From the NCBI GenBank assembly GCA_013298845.1, contig JAAFJN010000001.1, positions 496,001 through 560,000 of the forward strand: DNA of 64,000 nt. The letters run 5' to 3'. Source of the stretch: Chitinophagales bacterium (GTDB lineage Bacteria > Bacteroidota > Bacteroidia > Chitinophagales > Saprospiraceae). Made by a program: the position numbers and the translations under genes. Under the pieces are notes generated by a model. The model worked only from the letters and a program-made list of their open reading frames with translations. It was not told where the DNA came from and ran no database searches. Below are positions 7,848 to 16,747 of the stretch, one piece after another (positions within the stretch are counted from its first letter, which is position 1; every line of letters starts with the position of its first letter).

Positions 7848-9086
7848 ATGCGCAACTGGCAAATCAAACTATCCTTATTTCTGAACTATTTTGTGTTCGC
7901 CATTCTGTTAAACAGCGTGGGAACGGTTATTTTACAGGTACAACGCAATTTTGGGGTATCGGAGGGTTCGGCCTCGGTGCTGGAGGCTTTTAAAGACCTG
8001 AGCATTGCTTTTGTTTCCTTTTTGTTATCGTCGTACATCACCCGAATCGGGTACAAACGCGCCATGTTGCTGGCCCTGGCTTTTGTAACGGCGGGGTGCT
8101 TTTTGTTGCCCTCGTTGCCCGAGTTTTGGGCCACCAAACTGCTGTTTGCGCTCGTCGGGTCGGGTTTTGCGCTCATCAAAATGTCGGTGTACGGCACCAT
8201 TGGTCTCATTACCGCCGACAAAAAAGAGCATATCAGCATGATGAGTTTTATTGAGTCGTTTTTTATGATCGGGGTATTGGCGGGTTATTTTGTGTTTAGT
8301 TTTTACATGGACGACAACAATCCGCAGTCGCTCGAATGGCTGCGGGTGTATTACCTGCTGGGCGCGATTGCCGCCGCCGCGTTTGTGCTGTTGTTATCGG
8401 CTCCGCTGGACGAATCGTCGTTAAAAGTAGAACAAAATGCGGCCATATCGCTGGCGGATTTTGCCCAAATGTTCCGCCTGATGGCCGTTCCCATTGTGTT
8501 GATTTTTGTGGTTTGCGCGTTTTTTTACGTGTTGGTGGAGCAAAGCATCATGAGTTGGCTGCCCACCTACAACAATAAAGTATTGGCGTTGCCCACCACG
8601 TTGAGCATTCAGATGGCCAGTATTTTGGCCGGAAGTACGGCGTTGGGGCGTTTTGTGGCGGGGCTTTTGCTCAAAAAATTCAGTTGGTACGCCGTGCTCA
8701 CCACCTGCCTTTTATTGGCGGGTGCGTTGGTGTTGGTGGCCGTGCCTTTGGCCAGTAAAGGTACGGGCCAACCCATAACGGGCTGGGGCGATGCACCGTT
8801 GGCGGCGTTTATTTTTCCACTCATTGGTTTGTTCCTCGCGCCGGTGTACCCTGCTATTAATTCGCTGATTCTCACGGCGTTGCCCGTTCAAAAACACGGC
8901 CTGATGTCGGGTCTGATTATTGTTTTTTCGGCTTTGGGAGGCACCACGGGTTCCATCGTTACCGGGAACATTTTTGAACATTTTGGCGGACAAACGGCGT
9001 TTTATTTTTCGTTGGTGCCCATTTCCATTTTGATTGCGGGATTGTATTTTTTCCAAAAACAACAAACAGCCACCGCCCATGAATAA
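7848..9086 (+). CDS. MFS transporter, sugar-porter-like
   Basis: A 412-residue major facilitator superfamily protein with about twelve membrane spans, a GYKRA loop between helices 2 and 3, and a central cytoplasmic loop near residues 190-205. The overall pattern is close to the FucP/TsgA type of proton-driven sugar transporters. It overlaps the trehalase gene by 8 bases, which suggests uptake of trehalose or another substrate handled by that enzyme; this is inference from the operon. The heptad-repeat element A sits in its upstream region and may separate it from the preceding genes. Confidence 0.88.
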   Translation: MRNWQIKLSLFLNYFVFAILLNSVGTVILQVQRNFGVSEGSASVLEAFKDLSIAFVSFLLSSYITRIGYKRAMLLALAFVTAGCFLLPSLPEFWATKLLFALVGSGFALIKMSVYGTIGLITADKKEHISMMSFIESFFMIGVLAGYFVFSFYMDDNNPQSLEWLRVYYLLGAIAAAAFVLLLSAPLDESSLKVEQNAAISLADFAQMFRLMAVPIVLIFVVCAFFYVLVEQSIMSWLPTYNNKVLALPTTLSIQMASILAGSTALGRFVAGLLLKKFSWYAVLTTCLLLAGALVLVAVPLASKGTGQPITGWGDAPLAAFIFPLIGLFLAPVYPAINSLILTALPVQKHGLMSGLIIVFSALGGTTGSIVTGNIFEHFGGQTAFYFSLVPISILIAGLYFFQKQQTATAHE

Positions 9087-10581
9087 GTATTTCCACATCG
9101 AAGACCTTTCGCCGCTGTACGAAGCCGTGCAAGCCAGCGGCATTTTCCCGGATTCCAAATATTTCCCCGATTGTGTGCCGTTGTCGTTGCCCGAAACCAT
9201 TGTGGCGGCGTGGGAACAAGCGCAATCTGCCCCTGATTTTGACCTGAAAATGTTCGTGGAAACGCATTTTGCCGCGCCCGAACAACCGGAAACCGGTTAC
9301 GAATCGGGCCAAAGACCGCTGACGGAACATTTGGAACAACTATGGACGGTGCTGCGCCGCGAACCCGCCACCGACGAGGCGCCAACCGGCACCTTAATTC
9401 CGCTGCCGCAAGCATACATTGTGCCGGGCGGCCGGTTTCGGGAAGTGTATTATTGGGACAGTTATTTTACCATGCTGGGGTTAAAAGTAGCCGGAAAAAC
9501 GGATTTAATCGCGCAAATGGTGGACAATTTCGCGTACCTGATTGACCAAACGGGCCATATTCCCAATGGCAACCGAACCTATTACCTCAGTCGGTCGCAA
9601 CCGCCGTTTTTTGCGCTGATGGTGCATTTATTGGCCGACATCAAAGGCCCCGGCACTTTGTTGCATTACCGGCCGCAATTGGAAAAAGAATACGCGTTCT
9701 GGATGGCGGGCGAAGCGCAATTATCGGAGGACCAGCCCGCGCAGCGCCGTACCGTCCGGATGCCCGATGGATCGGTGCTGAACCGTTACTGGGACGACCG
9801 CGATACGCCCCGGCCCGAAGCCTGGGTGGAAGATGTGCATTTGGCGCAGCAATCGGGGCGGCCGGAACCGGAAGTGTACCGGCACATCCGGGCGGCGGCC
9901 GAGTCCGGGTGGGATTTTAGCAGCCGGTGGTTTGCCGACCCGCAGGACATGGCGACCATCCGCACGACCGATGTGGTACCCGTGGATTTGAATTGTTTGT
10001 TGTATTTTTTGGAAAAAACGCTGCTCGATATTTACCGCCAATTACCCGACCGCACCCCGGCCGATGTGATGAAGGAGCGGTCGCGCCGCCGCCGATTGGC
10101 GATTGAACGCTATTGCTGGGACACCAACGAAGGTTTTTATTTTGATTATTTGTGGCCGGAGCGGCGCACGACTGGCCATTGGAACCTGTCGGCGGTGTTT
10201 CCTTTGTTTTTTCAAATGACCTCGCCAGAGCAGGCCAATTTGGTGGCAACGCACATTGCCGAACAATTTTTGCAACCCGGTGGCGTAGTCACTACCCGGT
10301 GCACCAACGGCCAACAATGGGACGCGCCCAACGGCTGGGCACCCCTCCAATGGATGACGTACCGGGGATTGCTGCAATACGACCACTACGAATTGGCCGA
10401 CCAATTGCGCCAACGTTGGGTGGCTTTGAACGAAAAAACCTACACCGAAACGGGCAAAATGATGGAAAAATACAACGTCGTGGACATCAGCCAAACCGCT
10501 GGCGGGGGCGAATACCCCAACCAGGATGGATTTGGCTGGACGAATGGGGTGTATTTGGGGATGAATGCGACGGAGGCATAA
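9079..10581 (+). CDS. Trehalase, glycoside hydrolase family 37
   Basis: This 500-residue enzyme hydrolyses alpha,alpha-trehalose to two glucose molecules. Both family signatures are visible: PGGRFREVYYWDSY near residue 116 and QWDAPNGWAPLQ near 413, with the SGWDFSSRW stretch that carries the catalytic aspartate and the GGGGEYPNQDGFGWTNG segment that carries the base glutamate. There is no signal peptide, so it should be cytoplasmic (TreF-like). I chose the ATG at 9079, inside the last codons of the MFS gene; the next ATG upstream would add 15 residues translated from the transporter. With the transporter it forms an uptake-and-cleavage operon. Confidence 0.95.
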   Translation: MNKYFHIEDLSPLYEAVQASGIFPDSKYFPDCVPLSLPETIVAAWEQAQSAPDFDLKMFVETHFAAPEQPETGYESGQRPLTEHLEQLWTVLRREPATDEAPTGTLIPLPQAYIVPGGRFREVYYWDSYFTMLGLKVAGKTDLIAQMVDNFAYLIDQTGHIPNGNRTYYLSRSQPPFFALMVHLLADIKGPGTLLHYRPQLEKEYAFWMAGEAQLSEDQPAQRRTVRMPDGSVLNRYWDDRDTPRPEAWVEDVHLAQQSGRPEPEVYRHIRAAAESGWDFSSRWFADPQDMATIRTTDVVPVDLNCLLYFLEKTLLDIYRQLPDRTPADVMKERSRRRRLAIERYCWDTNEGFYFDYLWPERRTTGHWNLSAVFPLFFQMTSPEQANLVATHIAEQFLQPGGVVTTRCTNGQQWDAPNGWAPLQWMTYRGLLQYDHYELADQLRQRWVALNEKTYTETGKMMEKYNVVDISQTAGGGEYPNQDGFGWTNGVYLGMNATEA

Positions 10582-10618
10582 GCATTAATAGAAAGAGGCC
10601 TTCTCGTAACCTGACACT

Positions 10619-10676
10619 TCGACGGTTCGAGATTCGGTGTTCGATGTTTTTAACATCGAACACCGAACATTGAAGT
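10619..10676. repeat. Heptad-phased inverted repeat with perfect 14-bp stem (element B)
   Basis: Units acggttc-gagattc-ggtgttc-gatgttt are followed by aacatcg-aacaccg-aacattg. The centre is a perfect hairpin: 14 bp (10635-10648 with 10652-10665) around a 3-base loop. It lies between the convergent trehalase and thioredoxin-like genes and could end transcription from both sides. The unit is that of element A. Confidence 0.9.
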
Positions 10677-10715
10677 ATCTTATTTACAAGACGACCTCCT
10701 ATACCGTTGCGGGCA

Positions 10716-12224
10716 TTAATGCGCCACCACAAACGGCTTGGCCACCATACTACCGTCTTCCGCTTTTAACTGGAGATAGTACAAACCATTGGCGTATTGT
10801 GCCACCGAAATTTCGGATTGTTGCTCACCCGATGCCGCAAACGCACCTTTGCGCTCGTACACCACCTGACCAATGGCGTTCATCACCGTAAGGTTTACTT
10901 TGGCGGTAACACCCAAATCGTACGAAACAATCATGGTTTCGGCGGCGGGGTTCGGGGCTACGGTCAACGATGAAAAGTGGTTCACGTCGTTGGTACCAAC
11001 GGTTGATTCCGCAAAAGCCTCGCTGAAACGCGCACCGTAATTGCCCGAAATACCCCGAAAATTGGTGCCGTCCATGTTCAACAAACGGATATTACCCGGT
11101 GCCACCAAACCGTTACCGGTGCCGTCCACCAACACAAATGAAAAGCAAGTAGCGGGGATATTTAAGGTATCGCGGCGATTGGCGTTGTTGGGGTAAGCCG
11201 ATGGATCGCTTGGCGCACCGCCGGGGAACTGGCCACCGCCGTTAGGGCCTACGAGCAGGTTGCCACCTTCGGCAATCAATACGTTGTTATCGTCGTAAGC
11301 CGCCCAATAAATATCTTTGGCGTTGTTGTCCGTGCGAATGCGCACTTCCACCTGGTTGGTTTTGTACGTTGTAGGAGGTGCTACAAAATTCACTTCCGAA
11401 ACGGACGCCTGGCTATTTTCAACGCCGTTTACTTTTGTGATTTCGGCGGTAAGTGTACCAACGCTGGTGACGTCAAAAGCGTCGAACACGATGTTTTCCA
11501 AATCGAGTACTTTGATATCTCCTTCAAATTCAAGGGTTTGGATCACCGTGCCATTCCAGCGCAGTTCGGCTTCAAGGGTCGTGATTTCGCTGGTACCGAA
11601 GTTGGTAACATCAAAACTTGGCGTGATGGTTTGGGTGCCGCAAAATTCCAAAGTGCGCGCACCAGCGTCAAATTTGCTGATTTTGCCCCAGTTTTGAGGA
11701 ATATTACCAACGAGTGGGCTGGCGTTAGTCCACAGTGCAGTAGCACCCAACGGCCCGATTTCGCTCACCGTTTTGTTGGGGTTAATCAGATAAACAGTGG
11801 GGAAGTAAGCAATGTTGTATGCATTGGCAATGTCGGCATTGTCCAATATGGGGTACGGTGTGCCTTGTACCCAGTTCCCCTGGGTTCCGCCCACGCAACC
11901 GGCCGAACCGTACAAACAATTGAGGTTGGTACTGCCGTCGCCTTCAACGAACATTACCATCGCCTTGCCGTCGCCTTCCGGGCCGTGAGCCGCGTAAAAC
12001 GTTTCCAGCGCGCCGCCGTTGTGGTAACTCCAGCAGGGTCCACACCAAGTAGCGGATACGTCCATAATCACCGGGCGACCCGACTCCAAAATGTCGTAGA
12101 GGGTCCAGGTGCGGCCATTGAGGTCAACGGCGGTAAAGTTGGGTGCCGTTGCACCATTGGGCAATTGGGCTTGGGTCAGGAAAGTCAAACAGCAAAATAC
12201 AGCGAGTAATAGTAGTTTTTTCAT
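10716..12224 (-). CDS. Secreted thioredoxin-fold protein with T9SS sorting domain
   Basis: The 502-residue protein starts with a clear signal peptide (MKKLLLLAVFCCLTFLTQAQ). A TlpA/redoxin-like domain follows (about 22-185) with the active-site CGPC at 61-64, a cis-proline region AYFPTVYLI, and then beta-sandwich repeats. The last 80 residues are a type A T9SS C-terminal domain (VAPNPAAE to KPFVVAH), so the protein is exported across the outer membrane by the PorW-containing system and probably attached to the surface. I chose the ATG at 12224; an ATG 22 codons earlier gives no signal peptide at the N-terminus. A surface thiol-disulfide role is inferred. Confidence 0.88.
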   Translation of the reverse strand: MKKLLLLAVFCCLTFLTQAQLPNGATAPNFTAVDLNGRTWTLYDILESGRPVIMDVSATWCGPCWSYHNGGALETFYAAHGPEGDGKAMVMFVEGDGSTNLNCLYGSAGCVGGTQGNWVQGTPYPILDNADIANAYNIAYFPTVYLINPNKTVSEIGPLGATALWTNASPLVGNIPQNWGKISKFDAGARTLEFCGTQTITPSFDVTNFGTSEITTLEAELRWNGTVIQTLEFEGDIKVLDLENIVFDAFDVTSVGTLTAEITKVNGVENSQASVSEVNFVAPPTTYKTNQVEVRIRTDNNAKDIYWAAYDDNNVLIAEGGNLLVGPNGGGQFPGGAPSDPSAYPNNANRRDTLNIPATCFSFVLVDGTGNGLVAPGNIRLLNMDGTNFRGISGNYGARFSEAFAESTVGTNDVNHFSSLTVAPNPAAETMIVSYDLGVTAKVNLTVMNAIGQVVYERKGAFAASGEQQSEISVAQYANGLYYLQLKAEDGSMVAKPFVVAH

Positions 12225-12480
12225 AAAAAAATAAGTTGGAAACAAGAATATAAGTGAAAGCACAAGAATATGCCGGGCAAATGTAACCAAAGACTACGGT
12301 CAGATTTTGTCTTAAAAGTACTATTCGCTATTTTTTTGCGCTAAAATCAAACTTAACCAGATTTATAACGCATTCAATCGCCCAAATATCCATTCTGCAC
12401 ATTTGCCCGGTAACGCCACCCGGGTACCCACCTATATTGCAATGTTTTCTTTCTGAAGTCTAAACAATTTTCTAAAGTCT

Positions 12481-15400
12481 ATGCAAAACAAATACCTCGT
12501 TCTTACGGTGGTGCTGTTGTTCGGCACCTTCAGCGCAATGGCGCATTTACCCAAAAAAATCACCAAAAAAACGAAAGCCCAGGTGGAAAGCCGCACTTTT
12601 TGCGCCAATTCCGAATCTGCCATTGACCAGGAAATTAACAATGTCCGCGCCCGTTTGCTGGGCGGCGGCGATTGCTGGTGGGATTTTACCAACGGTCGTT
12701 ACGTGGTGCCCAAAGTAGATGCTACTTCGGGGCAGGAAGAAGTATCGTCCATCTTTGCCGCCGCCGTCTGGATTGGTGGTTTCGACGACAATGGCAATCT
12801 CAAACTGGCTTGTCAGGATTACCGCGAATCGGGCCTGAACGACTTTTGGCCGGGGCCATTGGACGAAGAAACGGGCAAAACCGACGTTGACCAATGCAAA
12901 AACTGGGACACCCATTTCCGGGTCACCAGCGACGATATTCGCCAGCATTTGGCCAATTTAGCCGCCGGAAACCTCAATATCAACGATGTGCCCAAAAGTA
13001 TTCGCGGCTGGCCCGCCCGGGGCAACCCTTATTTCGTTGAGGTGCACGGTTTTTCGTTGCCCGCCCGCACCGAACAGGGCCTGGCCGGTTTTTTTGATGC
13101 CGATTTTAGCATGGATTACGACCCGCTAAAAGGTGATTATCCGTCCATCGAAATCCGAAAATGCGAGCCGTACAACCGCTATCCCGACGAAATGATTTTT
13201 TGGATTTACAACGACGAAGGCGCCGGACAAACCCACGGCCAAACCAGCGGCAAACCCATTCAAATGGAAGTGCAGGTGCAGGCATTCGGGTACCAAACCA
13301 GCGATGCCCTCAACGACATGACCTTCCAACGGTACAAACTCATCAATCGCGCCAGTGACCCCATAGATTCCACGTTTTTTGCCATGTGGGTGGACCCCGA
13401 CCTGGGTTGCCACCTCGATGACTATATCGGTTGCGATACGCTGAACGAACTCATGTACGTCTATAACCAGGACGAAACCGACGGCCAACCCAATTGTAAC
13501 TGCCCCTCGCCGTCGGGAGAAGTACCTACTTATTGTGAAAATATCCCCATGTTGGGAGTTGACTATTTCCGGGGGCCTACGCACTGGGTGACCAAAGTGG
13601 ATGCCCAGGGCAACGAAGAGCAGGTGTTGGAGGAAATAGGGATGTCGGCTTTTATGTATTATAATAATGGAGGCGTTCCGGGGACCCATCCAGCCACTGG
13701 CGACCCGGAACTGCCCTTCGAATTTTACAATTACCTCAACAGCCGCTGGAAAGACGGCACCCGCCTCACGACGGGTGGCAATGGATACAATCCGGGCAGT
13801 ACCGATTATACCTTGTACGCGTTCCCCAGTTCGCCCAACGACCCGACCGGCTGGTCCATGTGTTCGGAGGATTTGTTCCCCGGCGACCGCCGCACCGTGC
13901 AGGCTTCCGGGCCGTTTCGCCTCATGCCCGGCGCAACCAACGAACTCATCATCGGGGTGCCGTGGATTGCCGACGTGAATATGCGTTGCCCCGACGTGGA
14001 ATTGATCCTGCGCGCCGATAAACTCGCGCAAGGTTTGTTCGATAACTGTTTTGAACGCCTCGAAGGCCCCGACGCGCCCACCGTTGACTGGATTGAACTC
14101 CACCAGCAATTAATCGCCGTTTTGTCGAATGATGCCATTTCTAACAATAAAAACGAAGGTTATGTGCAGGCCGATTTTTTGGCCCCCAACCGCTTTTTAA
14201 CAAGCACCGACCCGGCCGTGCGCGACAGTGCTTTGTTCAAATTTGAAGGGTATAAAGTGTATCAACTCATTAACCCCAATGTTTCCACCAAAGATTTTAC
14301 CGACCCCGACAAATCGCGGTTGGTGGTGCAGGTGGACCGCCGAAACAACGTAAAACGCATTTTTAACTGGGAAGAAACGACCGATCCCGATGAGCCGGAT
14401 AATCCGACTAAAAAAGTGTTTTACCCGGTGGAAAAAGTCAACGGCACGAATGAAGGGTTGAAACACACGTTTTCCATCACCGAAGACCAATTTGGCGTGG
14501 GCAATAACCGCGCACTCATCAACCACAAAAAATACTATTACGCCGTGGTGGCGTATGCGCACAATAATTACCAAAATTTTGAGCAAATAAACGGCCTCGA
14601 AACGGGCCAAAAAACGCCTTACCTCGAAGGTGGGCGGGTCGAAATAAAAACCGTCATTCCGCGCCCCGTAGTGGACCAAATGTTGTACACCTCCTACGGC
14701 GATGTGTTGCCCATTACCCGATTGGAGGGCGAAGGCACGGGCGGAAACTACCTCAGCATTAGTGACGAAACCCGCGATGCCATGCTCGAACCGGATTTTG
14801 ACGGCCAAATTACCTACGACCTCGGCAAAGGCCCGTTGAACGTTACGGTGTTTAACCCCTTCGAAATTCAGGAGGGCGACTACGAAGTGGAATTTTACGA
14901 CAGCAACCCGAACGATGCCATTTTGGACAACGATGCCAAATGGATTTTGCGCAACAAAGACAACAATGGCAACTACCAGGAAATTGCCCGTTCGGAACAC
15001 GGTTTAAACGAATTTAACGAAGCCGTTTTTGCCCAATATGGCTTTAGTATTACCATTGGCCAAACCGCCGAACCCGGCGATTACGTTGCCGCCAAAGAAA
15101 ACCTTAACGTGCTTTCACCCGGCGAATCCAACGGCGCCCTGGGGGCCGAAATCCGGTACCAAAACGCCGAACAACCTTGGCTGACGGGCCTTGTTGACCA
15201 GGAAACGGGGGTGTTTAACTACGTTCAGACCGGCCGCAACGAAAAAGACCATACCCTGGACCCCAAGCAGGCATTAAGCACCATGGGTGATGGTTACTTC
15301 GTACCGTTCGGGTTGGCCACCGGGAAATTGCTCTACGGAACGGCCACCCCGCAAGGGCTGCCGCGCACCGTTACACCCGCCTGGACGGGCCGCTTTGCCG

Positions 15401-16665
15401 GTACAGTACTCCACGACGAAAGCCTCGGGTTGGCGTACGGCAACAACGCTGCCGACCCGACGTGGCTGCATACTTTGCCCAACGTGGATATTGTGCTGAC
15501 GCCCGATAAAAGCAAATGGAGCCGCTGCGTTGTGATCGAAACCGCCAGTGAATACATTACCGCCGAAACCAGTAGCATTCCCAATGTGGTACCGGACCCC
15601 GGCCTAAAAACCGAATCCAACTCGGTGGTGCGGCCCCGGCAGAGTTTTGATACCCGCTACGGCCTTTCGGTGGGCAAAGAGGACGCTAACAACGATGGCC
15701 TGCCCGATCCCGATAATGCCGTGGAACCGGATTCCATTTACGATACCCCAACAAAGAAAAAAGCCAATCCGCTGAAAGGGCAACCCCTGCGGGGAATGGG
15801 CTGGTTTCCTGGTTACGCCGTCAACGTAGAAACGGGCGAACGTTTGAATATTTTCTTTGGCGAAAATTCGGCGTACAGCAAAGCCTTAAAAGAGTCCTAC
15901 ACGGGCCGCGATATGCTTTGGAACCCAACGGACGAATTTGTGCGCACCGATAAAACCAACGGCGAAGTCACCGATTTGCTGTTGGGCGGGCACCATTGGT
16001 TGTACGTCACCAACACGCGGTACGACGAATGCGCGTTCCTGCGCAGCCGGTTTAACCCCGACTACACCAATCTTCAAACGTTGAAACTGATTAACAAAAA
16101 AACGGCTATCCCGCAAGTTTCGTGGGCCGGCATGTTAACCCTCGCCCCGGGTTACCAGTTAACCAGCCTGGCCAACGGACTTATTCCGAATGAAACCCTG
16201 ATCAGTCTGCGGGTGCAAAACGCCTACGGGGTAAAAACCAACGCCGGGAACGGGCACCCCAAATACCGTTTCCGCGTGGAAAGTGGCCGCGAACGCGCCG
16301 AACTGTTCGGTGAACACGTGGCCAACGCCCTGGATTCGGTTAAACTCGTGCCCAATCCTTATTTCGCTTATTCGGAGTACGAAAACTCCAATACCAGCAA
16401 CGTGGTCAAAATTACCAATTTGCCCGCCCGCTGCGTGGTGTCCATTTATTCGCTCGAAGGGCGATTTATCCGTCAGTATAAACGTGATGAGCAATATGTT
16501 CCCTACCGTCAAATTTCCCCGGCGCTGGAGTGGGATTTGAAAAATACGCAAGGTATTCCCGTTGCCAGTGGAGTGTACATCGTTCACGTGAACGCTTACG
16601 ACATGGGTGAACGCACCCTGAAGTGGTTTGGCGTTACGCGAATGTTTGACCCACGGGGTTTATAA
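12481..16665 (+). CDS. Very large secreted protein with C-terminal sorting/FlgD-like Ig domain
   Basis: This 1394-residue protein has a signal peptide (residues 1-21, ending SAMA) and no membrane spans. Its bulk is beta-rich with many Asp/Asn/Gly turns, and I do not recognise an enzymatic motif. The last about 105 residues (LVPNPYFAYSEYE, VVSIYSLEGRFIRQY, WDLKNTQGIPVASGVYIVHV) match the FlgD-like/T9SS type of C-terminal immunoglobulin fold that guides cargo through the type IX system. Large Bacteroidota proteins of this kind are usually annotated as hypothetical T9SS targets. A strong terminator follows 31 bases after the stop. It is flanked by convergent cargo genes but transcribed alone. 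Confidence 0.85.
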   Translation: MQNKYLVLTVVLLFGTFSAMAHLPKKITKKTKAQVESRTFCANSESAIDQEINNVRARLLGGGDCWWDFTNGRYVVPKVDATSGQEEVSSIFAAAVWIGGFDDNGNLKLACQDYRESGLNDFWPGPLDEETGKTDVDQCKNWDTHFRVTSDDIRQHLANLAAGNLNINDVPKSIRGWPARGNPYFVEVHGFSLPARTEQGLAGFFDADFSMDYDPLKGDYPSIEIRKCEPYNRYPDEMIFWIYNDEGAGQTHGQTSGKPIQMEVQVQAFGYQTSDALNDMTFQRYKLINRASDPIDSTFFAMWVDPDLGCHLDDYIGCDTLNELMYVYNQDETDGQPNCNCPSPSGEVPTYCENIPMLGVDYFRGPTHWVTKVDAQGNEEQVLEEIGMSAFMYYNNGGVPGTHPATGDPELPFEFYNYLNSRWKDGTRLTTGGNGYNPGSTDYTLYAFPSSPNDPTGWSMCSEDLFPGDRRTVQASGPFRLMPGATNELIIGVPWIADVNMRCPDVELILRADKLAQGLFDNCFERLEGPDAPTVDWIELHQQLIAVLSNDAISNNKNEGYVQADFLAPNRFLTSTDPAVRDSALFKFEGYKVYQLINPNVSTKDFTDPDKSRLVVQVDRRNNVKRIFNWEETTDPDEPDNPTKKVFYPVEKVNGTNEGLKHTFSITEDQFGVGNNRALINHKKYYYAVVAYAHNNYQNFEQINGLETGQKTPYLEGGRVEIKTVIPRPVVDQMLYTSYGDVLPITRLEGEGTGGNYLSISDETRDAMLEPDFDGQITYDLGKGPLNVTVFNPFEIQEGDYEVEFYDSNPNDAILDNDAKWILRNKDNNGNYQEIARSEHGLNEFNEAVFAQYGFSITIGQTAEPGDYVAAKENLNVLSPGESNGALGAEIRYQNAEQPWLTGLVDQETGVFNYVQTGRNEKDHTLDPKQALSTMGDGYFVPFGLATGKLLYGTATPQGLPRTVTPAWTGRFAGTVLHDESLGLAYGNNAADPTWLHTLPNVDIVLTPDKSKWSRCVVIETASEYITAETSSIPNVVPDPGLKTESNSVVRPRQSFDTRYGLSVGKEDANNDGLPDPDNAVEPDSIYDTPTKKKANPLKGQPLRGMGWFPGYAVNVETGERLNIFFGENSAYSKALKESYTGRDMLWNPTDEFVRTDKTNGEVTDLLLGGHHWLYVTNTRYDECAFLRSRFNPDYTNLQTLKLINKKTAIPQVSWAGMLTLAPGYQLTSLANGLIPNETLISLRVQNAYGVKTNAGNGHPKYRFRVESGRERAELFGEHVANALDSVKLVPNPYFAYSEYENSNTSNVVKITNLPARCVVSIYSLEGRFIRQYKRDEQYVPYRQISPALEWDLKNTQGIPVASGVYIVHVNAYDMGERTLKWFGVTRMFDPRGL

Positions 16666-16696
16666 AATCATTATTCCTATCGTAATTATTTTCGTT

Positions 16697-16743
16697 GCCG
16701 CGAATTGACCATAATGGGAGCTATGGTCATTCGCGGCTTTTTT
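16697..16743 (+). terminator. Intrinsic terminator after the 1394-residue cargo gene
   Basis: A 16-bp stem (GCCGCGAAT-TGACCATA with TATGGTCA-TTCGCGGC, one bulged base) around an 8-base loop is followed by six T. It begins 31 bases after the stop codon. Confidence 0.9.
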
Positions 16744-16747
16744 GTCC

